Source of the DNA: Candidatus Solincola jinzensis
Lineage (GTDB): Bacteria; Actinomycetota; Geothermincolia; Geothermincolales; RBG-13-55-18
NCBI GenBank assembly: GCA_015711875.1
Contig: JACVJG010000170.1
Span: 1 to 6,665, forward strand
Direction: 5' to 3'
Length of the DNA: 6,665 bases
The notes under the pieces were generated by a model. That model did not search any database, was not told the origin of the DNA, and worked only from the letters and a program-made list of their open reading frames with translations. Below are positions 5,469 through 6,665 of this stretch, one piece after another. Every line of letters starts with the position of its first letter. Within the stretch, counting starts at the first letter, position 1. Both the position numbers and the translations under genes were made by a program.

Positions 5469-6665
5469 ATGTTTACGGCCGCCCTAGCGCTGAGCGCCGG
5501 AGAGGACTTTCCGGAGATACTCTCCGCCGTGGAGGCTTATCCTTCCCTCGATGTCTGTGGCATCGCCCGCTCTGTTCCCGACCTTTTGCGGCTCCTTTCG
5601 CTCTTCCGCCCCTCTATCCTTATCGCCTCCTCATGCATTCTCGAAGAGTTCGTGCAGGAAGGATTGCTTGACAGCGGAGTCCGGTACCTAAGCGCCCCCG
5701 TCACTTTCATTTTGCTGGACGGAAAAGAAGAGCTTGAGGGGATCGAACTCTCCAGGATAATGCGACTTCCCTTGCGGATAGGAGGAGCGATAGAGAGGGA
5801 AACGCGGGATATTGAAAGCGTCTTCCAATATATTAAATCTAAAGTAGATGTATATAGTTATGATGATACCGGTCAGCGTACGCCTCATATAAAAAGCAAT
5901 CCAAAGTGTGGCCTGTTTATCTTTTCAGGCAGCAAGGGAGGGGTGGGGAACACCCTCATTTCCTGCTCATTTGCTGCCATCGCTTCCGCAGGCAAACGAG
6001 CCCTGCTTATGGAGCTAGGAGGAAAACGGTCGCAACTGACTCACATCAAAGCTTCACTTGAGGGTAAGACACTGAGCGAGCTTTTGCCCTTAGCGGAGGA
6101 GATATCCTGGGATCTCTTGCGCATGTCTCTTTTCAGACATGACTCCGGTTTCTACCTCCTCCCCCTAGAGCGCCGCAACGTCAAGGGGCATGCATTCGAG
6201 CCACGCAGGATCACGCCTTTGCTGCGTAACCTGCTTTTCCTGTTTGACATAGTGGTCGTAGACCTCCAGACCCCCTGGAACGGGGAGTTCCCTGTCTTAA
6301 TGCCCTTCCTTCCCGTGGTTCTTCTGGTAACCCTTCCCGACGTACTTTCCACAGCATGCGCACGAGACGCCGCCGAGTTCATGAGACGCAATGGCATGGA
6401 CACGTCTCACATGCATTTGCTTATCAACCGCAACGGCGGAAACCACATCCTGGGCATGGAGGAGTTGGCGCGCGCAACCGGTTTGCAGATAGCCGCTTCT
6501 CTCCCCGATGACGCCCGTTCAGGCCTCGATTTCAGCGAGCTCGGGGAGATACCCCGTCCCGATTCCACCCTGGGTAGAGCGGTCGCCTCCCTGGCTTTCA
6601 CTTTGGGCCTCACCCCATCGCTTCCATCCGGAGCGGGAATCCGTGAGCGACCGAGCATCCTCGCC
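5469..6665 (+). CDS. CpaE/TadZ (Ssd-like) pilus-assembly ATPase-fold protein, 3' end outside window
   Basis: There are 399 residues with no stop before the window edge. Residues 1 to about 125 look like a receiver-type alpha/beta domain that lacks the phospho-acceptor Asp (the strand SILIASSC has none), as in CpaE/TadZ proteins. An AT-rich linker (about 126-146) follows, then a MinD/ParA-type P-loop domain. Its deviant Walker A is GSKGGVGNT (154-162): the signature Lys156 is kept, but the second Lys is Asn161. The switch region LLMELGG (179-185) has Glu and Gly where LLIDLD is usual; the Walker B-like strand is FDIVVVDLQ (259-267). Such proteins localise Flp/Tad pilus or related secretion machinery at the membrane, usually beside a TadA ATPase; actinobacterial Ssd proteins are close in layout. 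ATP hydrolysis is doubtful here. It is probably the first gene of an operon running off the right edge. Confidence 0.8.
   Translation, partial: MFTAALALSAGEDFPEILSAVEAYPSLDVCGIARSVPDLLRLLSLFRPSILIASSCILEEFVQEGLLDSGVRYLSAPVTFILLDGKEELEGIELSRIMRLPLRIGGAIERETRDIESVFQYIKSKVDVYSYDDTGQRTPHIKSNPKCGLFIFSGSKGGVGNTLISCSFAAIASAGKRALLMELGGKRSQLTHIKASLEGKTLSELLPLAEEISWDLLRMSLFRHDSGFYLLPLERRNVKGHAFEPRRITPLLRNLLFLFDIVVVDLQTPWNGEFPVLMPFLPVVLLVTLPDVLSTACARDAAEFMRRNGMDTSHMHLLINRNGGNHILGMEELARATGLQIAASLPDDARSGLDFSELGEIPRPDSTLGRAVASLAFTLGLTPSLPSGAGIRERPSILA

Overview
The window looks like chromosomal DNA from a moderately GC-rich bacterium that makes exported lipoproteins. Three features lean towards Actinomycetota or a deep relative: LppX/LprAFG-like lipoproteins, a CpaE/Ssd-like tad ATPase with a degenerate P-loop, and a helically phased GTNAC array resembling MtrA/GlnR-type sites. 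No rRNA or other phylogenetic marker is present, so this placement is weak. Coding density is low, at roughly 60 percent. Layout: four genes lie on the minus strand and one on the plus strand. At the left edge is the N-terminal part of a secreted protein with 23-residue helical repeats (1-339, minus). Next comes about 1.06 kb without a convincing gene (340-1396), holding an array of four GTNAC sites (1047-1085), a duplicated 13-mer (1004-1037) and a GC hairpin (910-926). A clean intrinsic terminator (1397-1431) ends the next minus-strand transcript. From 1580 to 4882 the minus strand carries, in transcription order, a lipoprotein (4882-4148), a membrane-anchored eight-bladed PQQ/BamB-like beta-propeller (3839-2691) and a second lipoprotein paralogous to the first (2296-1580). 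These are separated by 308- and 394-bp gaps, so each may have its own promoter. A 586-bp divergent region (4883-5468) then holds a good minus promoter for the first lipoprotein, paired stems of unknown meaning, and a strong AT-rich plus promoter. That promoter drives a CpaE/TadZ-like protein (5469 to the right edge, incomplete), probably the first gene of a Flp/Tad pilus or secretion operon running off the window. How the genes may work together: every encoded protein is predicted to act at or outside the membrane, or to organise a membrane machine. The lipoprotein-propeller-lipoprotein arrangement suggests a cell-envelope module (a LolA/LppX-like fold with a BamB-like scaffold), but its substrate cannot be read from sequence. 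The link between this module and the divergent tad-type gene is adjacency only. No tRNA, rRNA, CRISPR array or intact mobile element was seen.
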